DNA of 64,000 nucleotides from Lycocorax pyrrhopterus obiensis (GCA_014706295.1 JACSVZ010000007.1:6043699-6107698), one strand, 5' to 3'; positions 1 through 11,300 are shown, counted from the stretch's first letter. Program-made: numbers and translations. Notes: generated by a model not told the origin, from the letters alone.

Positions 1-792
1 GCAGAGACACCCTGACAAGTGAGAGGGCTGGGCAGTCACCAACCATGTGAAGCTCAGCAAGGGAAAGTGCTGGGTTCTGCACTTGGGATAGGGCAACCCT
101 GGATGTACAGACAGACTGGGGAATGAGAGGCTGGAAAACAGTGCCAGGGAAACAGACCTGGAGGTCCTGATCAATGGGAAGTTGAACATGAGCCAGCAGT
201 GCCCTGGAGCCAGGAGGGCAAACCTGGGGGGCATCAGGCACAACATTGCCAGCCAGGCAAGGGAGGGGATTGTCCTGCTCTGCTCTGGGCTGGGGCAGCC
301 TCACCTCGAGTGCTGGGGCAGTTTTGGGTGCCACAGTATAAAAAAGACATTAAACTGTTACAGAGAGCATCCAAAGGAGGCCACGAGGAAGGTGAAGGGC
401 CTTGAGGGGAAACCGTGTGAGGAGCAGCTGAGGTCACTTGGTCTGTTCAGCCTGGAGGAGACTGAGGTCAGACCTCATTGCAGCTACAACTTCCTCATGA
501 GGAGAAGAGGAGGGGCAGGCACTGCTCTCTTCTCTCTGGTGTCAGTGACAGGACCCAAGGGAATGGCCTGAAGTTGTGTCAGGGGAGGTTTAGGTTGGAT
601 ATCTGGAAAAATTTGGGCACTGAAACAGGGTCCCCAGGGAAGTGGTCACAACACCAAGCCTGACAGAGTTCAAGAAGCGTTTGGACAACACTCTCAGGGA
701 CATGGTGTGACACTTGGGGATGGCCCTGTGCAGGGCCAGGAGTTGGGCTCAATAATCCTTGTGGGTCCCTTCCAACTCAGCTGATCCTGTGA
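1..792 (+). mobile_element. CR1 LINE, 3' portion, 5' end outside the window
   Basis: This is a degenerate copy of the 3' part of a CR1 (chicken repeat 1) non-LTR retrotransposon in sense orientation. Recognisable CR1 blocks occur in order: the 'ctggaggtcctgatcaatgg' stretch (about 160-180), 'atgagccagcagtgccctgg' (about 188), the 'cctggaggagactgaggtc' block (about 450) and the terminal 'gtcccttccaactcagctga' followed by 'tcctgtgat' at about 766-792. CR1 copies typically end in short repeats of the ATTCTGTGAT kind without poly(A), as here. The open frames across 182-663 are CR1-derived and broken, and I see no complete reverse transcriptase in the window. The copy sits in a SPON1 intron and stops 36 bp before the next exon. 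Confidence 0.88.
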
Positions 793-828
793 TACCTACG
801 AACAATTTTCTCTGTCCACTTTGAACAG

Positions 829-996
829 CTCCCAGCAGCTGCCTGGTCACTGAATGGGGCGAGTGGGATGAATGCAGTGCCAGCTGTGGCACAGGGATGA
901 AGAGACGGCACAGAATGATCAAGATGACTCCTGCTGATGGATCCATGTGCAAGGCAGAGACCACGGAGGCAGAGAAGTGCATGATGCCTGAATGCC
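829..996 (+). CDS. SPON1: SPON1 exon encoding TSR3
   Basis: The acceptor is ttttctctgtccactttgaacag ending at 828, and the donor is GTGAGT starting at 997. The exon begins with two nt of a split codon (T|CT, Ser) and ends one nt into the next codon (C|AT, His). The product contains the tryptophan motif EWGEWDEC, the O-fucosylation consensus CxxSCG (CSASCG) and ends in EKCMMPEC. Its length is 168 bp. The acceptor lies 36 bp after the 3' end of a CR1 element, so the branch point must sit in this short spacer or inside the CR1. Confidence 0.94.
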
Positions 997-3900
997 GTGA
1001 GTGCCTGGGAGTTCCTCTGCTCTGCTATAAAAACAAACATCATTTCTGACACATTGTCCCAGCACACAAAACACAGCTAAACCAGAAGCAATGCTGCTTT
1101 TCCTTGTTCTCCTTAAAATTAGGAGAAAAATCTTGGGGACTGTGCATTAACTAGCACATTCAGCATCAGGATGAGAGCATCAATCAAAAATGTTCAGTGG
1201 TATCCTGTTGCTCTATGACCCACACAGTGGTGTGTGTATCAGCAAGCCATACCTAAACAACTCTAAGTTATGCAATATGAGGTATATTTGACCACAAGGC
1301 TAGAATAAAACAAATAAAACAGTGCCCTCTCCTTTTAACCCATGAACAGGTCAGAAATTGAGGTGTTTCTCTTGTGCAGTCAGCCAGCCTCACCCTTACT
1401 GTCACTATCAATTTCTTAGGAAATGTTAAATTTTCATCAAAGACAGAGATAATTTAAAAAATACTTTTGGTATATTAAATATGGAAGTTTCACTTTTTAG
1501 ACTAAATTGACTTCCAGTTCTGTTCACTGCAACAATCCATTTTTTTTTACAGGAATTATGATTGAAACATAGCTCCTTAAACTATTTATTCCCCAGATGC
1601 ACTGGGACCCAGCAGATATGACTTAGATATAGAAAAAGATAGCAAAGGTATTTAAATCAAGCAAACCTTTCAATTTAATATAAAGTTTTCTGAGCTTCTT
1701 CAGCAACACCATTCAGCTTGTGACAAGAAAGCATAATTGGCTGATGACAGATAAAATGTAGCACATTTTCCACCTTGTATCATTTTCAAACTGTATACCT
1801 TCATAATTTATTTATAATAAGAAATCACTAATAACAGGAATTCATTACCTTTTTATTTCCTGTCAGATACCATCCCCTGCCTGCTCTCTCCCTGGTCTGA
1901 GTGGAGTGACTGCAGTGTAACCTGCGGGAAGGGAATGAGAACCCGGCAAAGGATGCTGAAATCTGCTGCTGAGCTTGGAGACTGCAACGAGGAGCTGGAA
2001 CAAGCAGAGAAGTGCATGCTGCCCGAATGCCGTGAGTTTGGAAAACTCCCTGGAAAGAGGAGGCTAATTATGGGTCACACTCTATGGGTCAAACCTCTAT
2101 CAGCACTTCTTAGCACCACTCCTTAAATTGGCGGGGTATCAACTGTGCATTGTTTAAAAATCTACTTATTATTATTACTGCTATTATTATTATTACTATT
2201 GTTATTGTTATTATTATTATTATCATCCACTTTCAGCAACTGAGAGCTGGAATACAACCATGCCTTACATTCAGCCTGCCTTACTTCACCCTGTGCTGGT
2301 TCCCAATATTGCTGTGGCAATACAGTTCTGCGGGTTTAACACACTGACAGCTCCAGGCAACTTCCCAGTAGGAAATAAGTCAGAAGTATAAAACATGGTT
2401 CACAACTCAAATGCAGCCCGTGTGCCAGGAAGGAAAGAAAGAAGAGCAGAAATCACCTATGTGATTCTTTTAGCTCAGAAAGGGCACAAAAAGAGGCTGT
2501 CTCCACCTTTGATACATCTCTGAATGGTATCACTTTGCAGCCTGCCACTGGGTGGTGTGGAGGCAGGTGCAGTGATTTTTTTACCTTACTCCATTAAAAT
2601 CCCCCCACTTCTGGGTAGAGCAAATTCCTAGTTGCTTTTCAGTCTTTGTGAAGCGTGATAGCCTAAGGCACTGCTGAATGAATGAGATATGATTGCTTTT
2701 AGCATCCTGTTGCCAGCTGGTTTACGAGGTTTTATCACAAACTACATTATTTTTCACAGACAGTATTGGTTAAAAAGGCTTTTACACTGTAATTGCTCAT
2801 TCAGCTTTACTTAAATAATGTGAAATATCATCTTGATTATTATTCACTGGGGTTATAAGTGTTAAGCAGTGCTGAAAGATGAAAACTTTTAAGGTATAAT
2901 GGTATGAGTGAATATGGCTTATTGCATAACACTGCCAGCAAAGCAAGGCTCAGATCTCAGAGGTAGCAAATTATTTTTAAATATAACTCAATTTTCAACA
3001 GCTTTTCATTACAAAACAGACAGATGGGTGAGAAAATTGAAGAAGGCACAGGAGAATTATTTATATGTTCTTTGTAATTTTAGAGACCTGCCAGCACCAC
3101 TCTTGAAGAAGAAATTGAGGGGAGTGTCAAATAATACTTCTGCTAGAAATGGACTCAGAAAATTTTGGCATGCAGCCTCCAAACATTTGCTGGGGAGATT
3201 GGAGGCTTAAGTAGAGTTCACTTATTTGGGGTGCAAAGATTCATCAGGCACACCTGTGTGATTCTTGACGTTGTGCTCAGATCTCGTGGATTTTGTGTCA
3301 CGTTTCTTTTTCTCTGCAGCCATCGACTGTGAGCTGACGGAGTGGTCCCAGTGGTCCGAGTGCAACACCTCCTGTGGGAAGGGCCACATGATCAGGACGA
3401 GGATGATTAAAATAGAGCCCCAGTTTGGAGGAACAGCTTGCCCAGAGACCGTCCAACGCACAAAATGCAGAGTGAGGAAGTGCCTGCGGGGCCCAGGGAT
3501 GGAAAAAAGGCGCTGGAAGGAGGCCCGGGAGAAAAGGAGAAGTGAACAAGCAAAGAAGAGTTTAGATAGTGAGCAATATCCAGGTGAGTGTGAAGCCGCT
3601 TTTGGTGTGTTCATGGCTTTTCTGCATGACAGGAGTTTGTGAGCAGCCCCACGGCATTCTGTGAGAGCATCTTCAGCATTTCCATCTGGGGAAAGTTTCA
3701 GCCATACAATAAAACACAGCCACTTTCAGTGCTTGCCTATCACCAAAATCACCCAGCCTAAGCTTGGGGCACCTTGGAGAAGGGCCCACATCTGTCCGTG
3801 TCCCATCACTAGAAATATTTTAGCTGCTCGGCACAGAAGTGTGAAAAAGTTTAGCATTTGCACCTGGCAAAGGACTGACTGCAGTTTTGCAGAGCTGGGC

Positions 3901-4482
3901 AGTAATCTTTACGTCTAGTTAGCTTCAAACATTTAAAATACTTGTTCCTGGCCCCAATGCTGAATTTCAAAGCTGAGCTAATTTCCACCTCAATAGTCTG
4001 ATTCAGACTCAGGCTGCTCCAAGAGATCTGCATGGACTGCTTTTCCAGTGGGGGACAGTATCACCAAGTCCTGATTCCTACAATCAACAAAACATAGTAT
4101 CTTGTGGTATAATTTACATTATCTGGATAGGAATTATGCTAAGTTGTGGTTCATGCTTGTCTGACATTTAACAATTTCTTAGTTTTATCTGTGTTTTATG
4201 ATGTAGATATTAAATTTCTTTTTTAATACTTTTTTCAGTGTTTGACAAATGCAACTTGATTATACTCAGCAGGGGTTTCTACTACTGAAAACTTAATCAA
4301 TTCACTGATTTTTTTCAGTTTGTAGGCTGAAACCATGGACTGCTTGGACAGAATGTTCTACACTGTGTGGAGGTGGAATTCAGGAGCGCTACATGATGGT
4401 GAAGAAGAGGTCCAAAAGCACTCAGTTTACCAGCTGCAAAGACAAAAAGGAGCTACGAGCATGTAATGTCCATCCTTGTTAA
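829..4482 (+). CDS. SPON1: SPON1 (F-spondin), last four coding exons, 5' part outside window
   Basis: F-spondin is a secreted extracellular-matrix protein (reeler, spondin and six TSR domains) involved in axon guidance, cell adhesion and APP/ApoER2 binding. That functional description is family knowledge. The coding segments here are 829-996, 1867-2031, 3320-3583 and 4319-4482, giving 761 nt: two nt finishing a split codon, then 253 codons up to TAA at 4480-4482. They encode four tandem TSRs, which match TSR3-TSR6 of vertebrate F-spondin as I remember it. Hallmarks are the WxxW motifs EWGEW, PWSEW, EWSQW and PWTAW, six cysteines per repeat, and the C-terminal ending NVHPC. A basic linker (residues such as RRWKEAREKRR) separates TSR5 from TSR6. 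No frameshift or premature stop is seen, and all internal junctions are phase 1, so repeats are exon-sized modules. Reeler, spondin and TSR1-2 exons must lie upstream of base 1. Confidence 0.96.
997..1866 (+). other. SPON1: SPON1 intron (870 bp)
   Basis: The intron starts with the consensus donor GTGAGTG and ends in a pyrimidine-rich acceptor (ttttatttcctgtcag). It is AT-rich. I see no gene, known repeat or strong secondary structure in it. Confidence 0.85.
1867..2031 (+). CDS. SPON1: SPON1 exon encoding TSR4
   Basis: The acceptor is TTCCTGTCAG ending at 1866 and the donor is GTGAGT at 2032. The 165-bp exon completes the His codon and encodes a full TSR: PWSEWSDC with two C-mannosylation-type WxxW tryptophans, CSVTCG (O-fucose consensus), a basic MRTRQRM strand, and a terminal EKCMLPEC. 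The sequence is nearly the same as vertebrate F-spondin TSR4 as I recall it. Confidence 0.95.
2032..3319 (+). other. SPON1: SPON1 intron (1288 bp)
   Basis: The intron has a GTGAGT donor and a strong acceptor (tttctttttctctgcag). It contains an imperfect ATT microsatellite near its 5' end and is otherwise unremarkable AT-rich sequence. Short open frames in it (for example 2908-3210) show no recognisable domain. Confidence 0.85.
2166..2226. repeat. Imperfect (ATT)n microsatellite in SPON1 intron
   Basis: About 60 bp of ATT/TTA units are interrupted by ACTG, ACT and GTT variants. Interrupted tracts like this are usually old and less length-variable than pure ones. Confidence 0.9.
3320..3583 (+). 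CDS. SPON1: SPON1 exon encoding TSR5 and basic linker
   Basis: The acceptor is TCTCTGCAG ending at 3319 and the donor is GTGAGTG at 3584. The 264-bp exon encodes TSR5 with EWSQWSEC and CNTSCG. The NTS inside that motif is an N-glycosylation sequon and also overlaps the O-fucose consensus. The repeat closes with KCRVRKC. A linker of about 35 residues rich in Arg, Lys and Glu follows, with a predicted helical, highly charged character. In studied F-spondins the region around TSR5-TSR6 is where plasmin releases the last repeat. That is family knowledge and is not shown here. Confidence 0.95.
3584..4318 (+). other. SPON1: SPON1 last intron (735 bp)
   Basis: The donor is GTGAGTG and the acceptor is gatttttttcag ending at 4318. 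Nothing recognisable lies inside. The frame of the preceding exon stays open into the intron up to about 3642, which is why a simple ORF caller overextends the exon. Confidence 0.85.
4319..4482 (+). CDS. SPON1: SPON1 terminal coding exon, TSR6 and stop
   Basis: The exon completes a GTT (Val) codon split across the junction and then encodes TSR6: PWTAWTEC, CSTLCGGG, the QERYMMVKKR strand, FTSCKDKKE and the end ACNVHPC. TAA is at 4480-4482. TSR6 has Leu where the O-fucosylation consensus CxxS/TCG needs Ser or Thr, so this repeat is probably not O-fucosylated, unlike TSR3-5. The exon is too short and lacks an early ATG, so it is easily missed by ORF finders. Confidence 0.95.
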
Positions 4483-4958
4483 CAAAACACCAGGCTCCAA
4501 GTGATGCACTCTGAGCTAAATGGAAAGTCAACCTTGGTTTGTTTTTTTAAAACAACAACAACAAAATATAAAGTGTATATTAGTTTTCATTTTTGCAGTG
4601 TGGTTTGCTTTTTAGTCTTGCTGGTGCAAGAAAAATATTTTATAAATATTTCCTCACGGATTTATGCTGAGAGTAAATCTTTGGTACTCCAGCCAGCCCT
4701 TAATGCATAAAAATAGTAAAGTCATTATGAGTTATTTAACTAAAATGCAGACATATCTGTGGACCTGGAATAGCCATATGGAAATACTACTTGTAAAGAC
4801 ATGGGATGCATGCATATTAACAAAACTAAGTTAAAGTGACAGAAAGCTTCATCTGTGGGAGGATTTCTCTCTAGATTTGATTTTGAAAATCCAAAGCAGT
4901 GCCTCTGTGATCACACAACTATGCCAAGGAGTAATTTCAGTAATGCTGGTTCAATAAC

Positions 4959-4964
4959 ATTAAA
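4959..4964 (+). terminator. Variant poly(A) signal ATTAAA, possible proximal SPON1 site
   Basis: ATTAAA is the commonest variant of the polyadenylation hexamer. It lies about 480 nt after the stop codon and is followed by a T-rich stretch. It is weak evidence by itself. Confidence 0.25.
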
Positions 4965-6073
4965 GGTGCATGGTTATCTTTTTACACTATTGGGTTAAGC
5001 TGATAGTTATTATAATAATAATCCTAAACACTTTTCTTCACCTGGATGCCGTGGTCCATGCAAAGAAGGCTTTGTTTCTTCAAAACTTAAAAAGGAAGTA
5101 GTTTTTGCAGCTCACTAGTGATCTCTGACCACTACACAGTCACAGTCAAGACAGCACATAAGGAAAACATGCAAATATCATAATATATGTGCAGTCCATA
5201 CTGGGTCTATCCATTGCCTTTTAAAATGGATACAGAACTAGTAGAAATTGGTCCAGAGTGTTGCAGCAGCTGTGTCACAGGAAGTCCTCCACATGAGAGA
5301 CACTAAAAAATTAGATTCAGTTTCACAAGGATGTTAATCACAGGTGAAGAGGGAAGCAGGTTTATAAAAAACCAAAAATGGTCAAGAAAAGGTGAGCCAG
5401 GGTCTCATGCATCCCTTAAAACTGAAATGAGCCCCTGAAAGGAAAGAAAATTAGTCATTTTAAAAAAATAATTATAGATTGGCACAAGAATACATTTACA
5501 GCATTTATGTCTTTTTTACTCAGAGCATAGGATAATCTAAAAATTACTAAATTTGTGAAAATTACCCATTTGTAGATATACTAGCCAGGTTAAATGCCCT
5601 TCCTGACTAGTTAAGTGATCAGCAAACTGCCTGAGATTAGAAAATACCTCCTCACCCTTCTAATTGCTGTTTCACCCCATCTTCTGCAGAATTTATCTCC
5701 CGTCCCTACACGGAGTCAGGTGTAATCAGCGACACCCTTGGGCCCCACTTGCTATTGGAATACAGCATTGTCCTGTAAATTCAACAGTCTGACATTAGGA
5801 GGGGAAGGTGAAGGGTTCTCTTTCGGTCCAGGCAAGGCAGCATACACCTATGTCTCTACAGAAGTAAAAACAATGCACTGAAAATGAAGGCTGTTGATGC
5901 AGACTCTTAAGCTTGAGAGAAATGAATGGAGAGAATTTTTTTAATGGTCTCTTTAAACCAGCCTTAAGTAATGTACTCACTTCCTTAGCACTTAGCACCC
6001 TGAGGACCTGACACCTGGGTTTTAAATGTCCCTCTTTGCTGAGCACCACAACCCTCTGAGCTGTTCTTCTTCC

Positions 6074-6088
6074 CCACCACCACCACCA
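6074..6088. repeat. Short (CCA)n tract
   Basis: Five CCA/CAC units in the presumed SPON1 3' UTR or downstream region. Confidence 0.8.
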
Positions 6089-6323
6089 TGCTGGGGATCC
6101 TCTGTACCTGAACAATGGGTACAAAGGCACCTGGCTCGACGGGCTGGTGGCATTAATTGTAGGGCTGTTCATCAGCATTCCTCCACTGGACACTGCAAGG
6201 GCTGCTCAGGGCTTCCACAGCCATCACATCCCACCCCCTCAAGGAATTGTACTGCTTTCTGCAGGTTTGGAACGAAGGAAAGGCCAGGGAAATAATGGAA
6301 CCAGCTGCAGTGTGAACCCTCTC

Positions 6324-6340
6324 CTGCTGCTGCTGCTGCT
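6324..6340. repeat. Short (CTG)5 trinucleotide tract
   Basis: Five uninterrupted CTG units sit in noncoding sequence downstream of the SPON1 stop. The tract could be polymorphic but is short. Confidence 0.85.
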
Positions 6341-7977
6341 AAATGAAATGGGTGCACGCTCATGGTCAACCAAACCAGGGGAAAAAAGAATACAACAAGG
6401 TTTAATGCTAAAACCAAACAGTTTACTTTTTGCACAGCTTGGCTCACTGCATAATATGAATTCAGATAGTTTGCCTCCTTGTGCCTGTACAAAAGTTCTG
6501 CAGTTTATGTCTCCACAGCACTGCCATTACAGCATAGAGGCAAGGCTGGCCCTCACGAATGCTTTTAGGAGCTTACGTTACACTTTTATAACCAAAAAAA
6601 AAGAAAACCCAACGAAAAAAACAGTGGAATGATATAGGTACTGGAGGAGTGACCAGCTGAGCATATTTTGGGTGAAAAAACTGCAGAGAAGGGCCACAAT
6701 GATTAAATGCTAGGGGCTCGGCCAGGGCAGAGCCACATCACTGGCTGAGCTGGCGGGCTGTCCCAGCTGAGGCCGTTCACTCAGAAAAGTAATCTCTGAC
6801 CATAAAATGTGTGGCAGAGTGCTTTTAAAGGCTTTGAAGGATCTGTGAGCCTGGGGCAGAGGGAGCAGAAGTTCCTCCTGAATGGAAAAAAATTGCTGAG
6901 TTCAGGAACCAGATTTATCTCATCAACCCTTACCACTTGTTCAAGCTCATCTTGCAAAGCCGTGCCTGTTTCTGCAAATAATCAATTAAACCCAGTGTAG
7001 TATTTTCATTTGCACGTTTGTTCTGCTTCATCAAGCTGTTTTATCCTACTAAACACTGCCTTTGCCAAAGGCCACATAGTCCAAATATACTTACAGAAAA
7101 CACACAATGCCTTTCTGAACATGCCCACAAAATTGTCCGTGCAAACAATCTGGCATTTCTTTCTCTGTGGTTCTTACTAATTTGATTCTCCACACACTTT
7201 TTTTCTCTCTCTCTTAGAAGGCTGTTCAGTGTGATTTCCAGTCATTTCTCTTAGGCTCATTAAAGTTCTGAATGTTGCAAATTGCTTTTTTCCCCACCTT
7301 GTTAATACACAAAGCGACAAGGTAGATTGCACCGGGTTAGAAGTGTGTGACCACTCCTGCTTATGTTCAGCTTTTCACACTTGTTTTTTCTGTTGAAGCA
7401 TTTTACAGATCACTCGTCTTTCTTCTAACTTGATACAAGAGAAACATTTAAGCTTGTTACGTTTTGTAAAAAAAAGAAACACAAACAAAAACAAACGAAG
7501 AAAAAAATAAGAGGTTGATTTTCTATTCAGAAAAAAAAAAAAGCTCTGACATACAATATGTAGAAGTCTTGCATCGTTACTGTAAACTTTCTAGTAGTGT
7601 AATAGGCACTGGTTATCAGTCAATGAAAATAAGAACTGTTATCGTTCCGATGTCCTGAATAATCCTGCTGAACTGAAAGCACAGATGTCACACCAGTTTT
7701 GTAGACCTCAACTATCAGATCTTAGCATTGTGCGTATGGTTTTTTTCTAATATACAAACTATAGGATCTTTACACATAATAAAAAAGAAAAGCTAGGGGC
7801 CTAACAAATGTACAGTAGGACTCTGTGTGTGTGGCATACAAGTTAAACAAAGTTTTGTTTGGTTGCATTTTTAGATTTCCTTTGTTGTTTTTGTTTGCTG
7901 TGGAATTATGAAAAAGCTACCATGAACATTTCTTACCAAAGTCTTGTGTAGATGTTTTGTAGCTGTCTGCCTAACAC

Positions 7978-8000
7978 ATTATTATTATTATTATTATTTT
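7978..8000. repeat. Pure (ATT)7 microsatellite
   Basis: Seven perfect ATT units immediately precede the AATAAA at 8003. The tract may therefore lie inside the SPON1 3' UTR. Confidence 0.9.
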
Positions 8001-8002
8001 GG

Positions 8003-8008
8003 AATAAA
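8003..8008 (+). terminator. Canonical poly(A) signal AATAAA, candidate distal SPON1 site
   Basis: AATAAA directly follows an ATT microsatellite. Downstream sequence is T-rich with several TGT motifs, as expected for cleavage factor binding. Use of this site is an inference. Confidence 0.4.
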
Positions 8009-8324
8009 GACATCTTTACTATGAATTTTACACTTGTATGAGATTCTGTTCAACTAATATGATTATGTACACCATTTACAAACATTTATTAATATGAGTC
8101 TAGTCATATTCTTATTTACATTTTACTCCTGTTCAAGGTAAAAGGCTATCAGGAGTGAGTGGATTTTTCTAGAACCAGTCATTCTTTCTACTTAGAAGTT
8201 GTTTGCATCAAGGTCTTTGTCAAATAGTTTGTTGTTCTTTTGAAATCACAGGGTACCTTAGGAGCATCACATAATGTATTTGTGTATTACTCTCATGTGG
8301 GTTTTGTTGCCGTTGTCGGTTTTT

Positions 8325-8330
8325 AATAAA
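8325..8330 (+). terminator. Canonical poly(A) signal AATAAA, candidate distal SPON1 site
   Basis: A second AATAAA sits in 'ggtttttaataaaagagaaa', after a G/T-rich stretch (gtgggttttgttgccgttg). It is a plausible alternative end to the signal at 8003. Confidence 0.35.
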
Positions 8331-8350
8331 AGAGAAACTATTTAAAAGAA

Positions 8351-11300
8351 CCTATTTTAAAGCCTGCTGGTACATGAAAGGAAAAATTGTTAAAAATAAG
8401 CTCTCAGAAAGTCTGAGATTTTGTGAAACTTTCAACTGATCTTTTGTGCGACTAGAAAACTATTTTGGGGCACTGCGGGTCCAAGTGTGCCACTGATAAT
8501 TACACAGAAATCACGGAGGTGAGGGGGGCCACACAGCAATGCTGCTGCTCCAGAAATCCAATTGTCTGTAACATTTGCAGCCAGCTAAAAGTGACCTGTG
8601 TGTCCACAAAAACCCCTCTAACCTAAAACTAAAGTGTTACCAGGCTGAGGGGAACCTGGAGGTAGTAACTGAAGTATGCTAAAAACCCAAACCTCTTGCT
8701 ACCACGTTTAAGGCACTTAGTGTTCTTTGCTCCACATGCAAACCCATTTAATATTTTTACTGCAACACTTTCAACCACGGGACTCAGCCACTTCACGCAG
8801 TGTTATGCAAAACAAAGCCATTACAGGCCACCTGAATGATATTGAGATCTGCCTCCCCTGCTTTCCAAAAGACAGAACCCTTTGTGCTATAACCGATGGG
8901 CACATTACCTGCTCAGTAGGCAATGACAGCTTTCACATGTGGTCTGGGTATCTTAATGCACCTAAAATGTCAATGCTGGGAGCTCTGCATTCTCATCTTC
9001 TTCACTGAAGCCCTCAGGAGCCTCAGTTACTCTGCCATCAGCAATAAACTTGCAAGCACTGAGACAGGCGAGTCCTCCCTCTCTGTGTAAGTACCACATT
9101 TGCACAAGGAGCAGAAATTAAGCCTCTCAGAACTCACAGTTTGCTTCCTTTTCATGGCAGGGTATTTTGAGACAGGTCTTTTAAATTATATGCTTTATAT
9201 ACATTTCAAAGAAACACCAAGAGCCTTAAACCCTCACCCACCAAGGCCCAAGTGCAGGAAGCACCCCACAGCAGCTTGGTGTGTACCAAACCCGCTGGAC
9301 CTAAACTGCCTTTGTATCTGAAAAGAGAGAGAGACAGAGCACACAGGCATATAAAGAAAAAGAGCAAAGAGGACACATGGCTACAACACGGAACCTTTCC
9401 AAGCAATGCTCTCCTTCCCACTGATGCTGCCAAAATTATTGTGATGTTGCAAGGACAATATACAGGAGTAGCCAGTGGCGCATCCACAAATTCTCCTTAA
9501 TTAACCTCCCCAGATACAACTAATGAGGCTGGGGTTAGGATTTATACTTCTTTCTGAGACTGAGCCAAGGGAGCTGGGCCAACAGCTGATCAAAACGTAA
9601 ATAACAGATCCCACACTTTACTCGTAAACCTTGAGGTGTCACATGTTACTTTATCCACATAAGTCAGATGTTAAAAGGAAAAAAAAAAGAAGTTTTTTAC
9701 TTGCAGTACCCTTAGAAGCACTTGGGCAGTGAGGGAACCAAAGGAGTGTCTGGAAACCATGGAGTTAGACTACAAGTAAAAAAACTGAAAATGGTCTATG
9801 TCATGATTTCAAAGTGCCTAAAATGGCAGAATATCATTTTATACCACTTAGATAAAAAGATACACAGAAAAAAGGTGCACAATATAGAAAAGTGCTCCCA
9901 GTGCAAACAAGCAGCTCTACTATTGAAAACATCAAAACATTTACACACTCTCTCAAAAGTCTCCACTAAAGAAAAAGACAAACTTTTGTCAATCCATCTA
10001 CTTGCAAACAGATAGTTCTATACTTGTTTTGTTACGTTTCAGCCTCCAGTTTATACGCACTTTAAATGTCAGAAACGAGGATAAATATCTGTAAATGGAT
10101 CGTTCCTGAAGGACACGGCCGTGCACAGAAAGGAATCAATGTATTCACACACGAAGGCTTGAAATGTCCTTACTGGAACTTCATCTATTAGAGAAACAAA
10201 ATGACACCCCACTAGATGGCACTGGAAGACAACGCAGACGGCTGCGTGCGGGTTAAAAAAAACCCCAAAAAACCTCCCAACACGTAAACCCAAGTGAGCA
10301 GCCGAGCCTGCGTGCGGAGCATCACTGTGGCAAGGGACTCTCAGGCCCTAAATCAGCATTTTTCTCTCTGTATCTGCCCACTCCCTGCTGAAACCGAGAG
10401 CATCACCCCTGCAGCCAGGCCAGGCATCTCGCAGGGAGGCTGGAATCTTGCCTCAATCTTCCTGAACTAGCCCCAGGAACGCTCGTGGGTGCAAACCAGA
10501 CGGGAAAGGGGTGAGAGGAGGCAGTGAAATGAGCTACAGCAACCCTCTGCTATTCTCTGCCCGTGAAGCCACATCTGTGGACGGCTCTTCCAGAGAGGCA
10601 TCCGTCCCTTTCCCTACAGGAAAAAGGTGTTTTTATCAATCTTTAGAAGCAGGAATCCTTCAGCCCAGGCAATAACTACTTGGCCAGGAGAGAAGAGGCC
10701 CAGGATTGCAAACACTCCTGCGAGGGAGGTCAGGGAGAGCAGGTTTGAAGCCAGCCTGCCTGAGTTTGTGTGCCAGGGTGAAGGCACTGGTGACCCAGCT
10801 GAGCTGAGGGCTGTAGCCAGGATTCCCGAGGGCTGGCAAGGAGGAAAACACTTTGGCTGAACCCAGGGTTAGAACTACATATGGGATTTTGAGGCCACTG
10901 TGACTCAGAAGTCACTTTGGCGCCTAGTTTCTTCTCAGGCAAGGTTTTCTCTACTGAAGACAGTAAGGCACCTGTTATAGTTGTGGTGACATTATTTTAT
11001 TCCCCACTATCATATAAAGATAAGCACTTTTGAGGTGGAAATGGTTTAGAACTGCTAAGAAAGCTTAATGGCTTGCTACAGCCTGTGTACAGAAATGCAG
11101 CCCCAGCCTCCTCCTGTTTAATTTGAGGGCAGTGGGCAGCTCCATCACACAGTTCTCCTACCTACATGAGATCTCTTCTGTGCTCAGATAAAGCAAAGCT
11201 TACACGTCTGGAAAGTTTGGTTTTGTTCTTCTTGAAAAGCCTGTAGAAAGCATTTTGCTTGTGGAGAGCCATCCAGGAAGAATTACTGTGTCACGGGCAG

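Larger units (their letters stand above)
4483..8350 (+). other. SPON1: Probable SPON1 3' UTR (end uncertain)
   Basis: The sequence after the stop is AT-rich and open-frame poor. The first ~220 nt (4483-4700) contains a block I recognise as resembling mammalian SPON1 3' UTR (around 'ctgagctaaatggaaagtca'). AU-rich stretches such as tattttataaatatttcctc (from about 4636) occur. Canonical AATAAA signals are at 8003-8008 and 8325-8330, and a weaker ATTAAA is at 4959-4964. The transcript could end near any of these. The segment 7400-8340 has the T-rich, low-complexity look typical of a distal 3' UTR, but continuity from 4483 is an inference. Region 5700-6700 contains CCA and CTG short repeats and is the least UTR-like part. 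Confidence 0.4.

Noticed and set aside
182..663. Overlapping + strand open frames (129, 68 and 61 codons)
   Set aside because: They lie entirely within the decayed CR1 element and match its 3' noncoding/terminal region, not a host gene.
6640..6780. Possible further CR1 fragment ('agaagggccacaatgattaa')
   Set aside because: One short block resembles the CR1 'agggctacgaggatgattag' region, but the flanks do not align convincingly by eye. An alignment would be needed.
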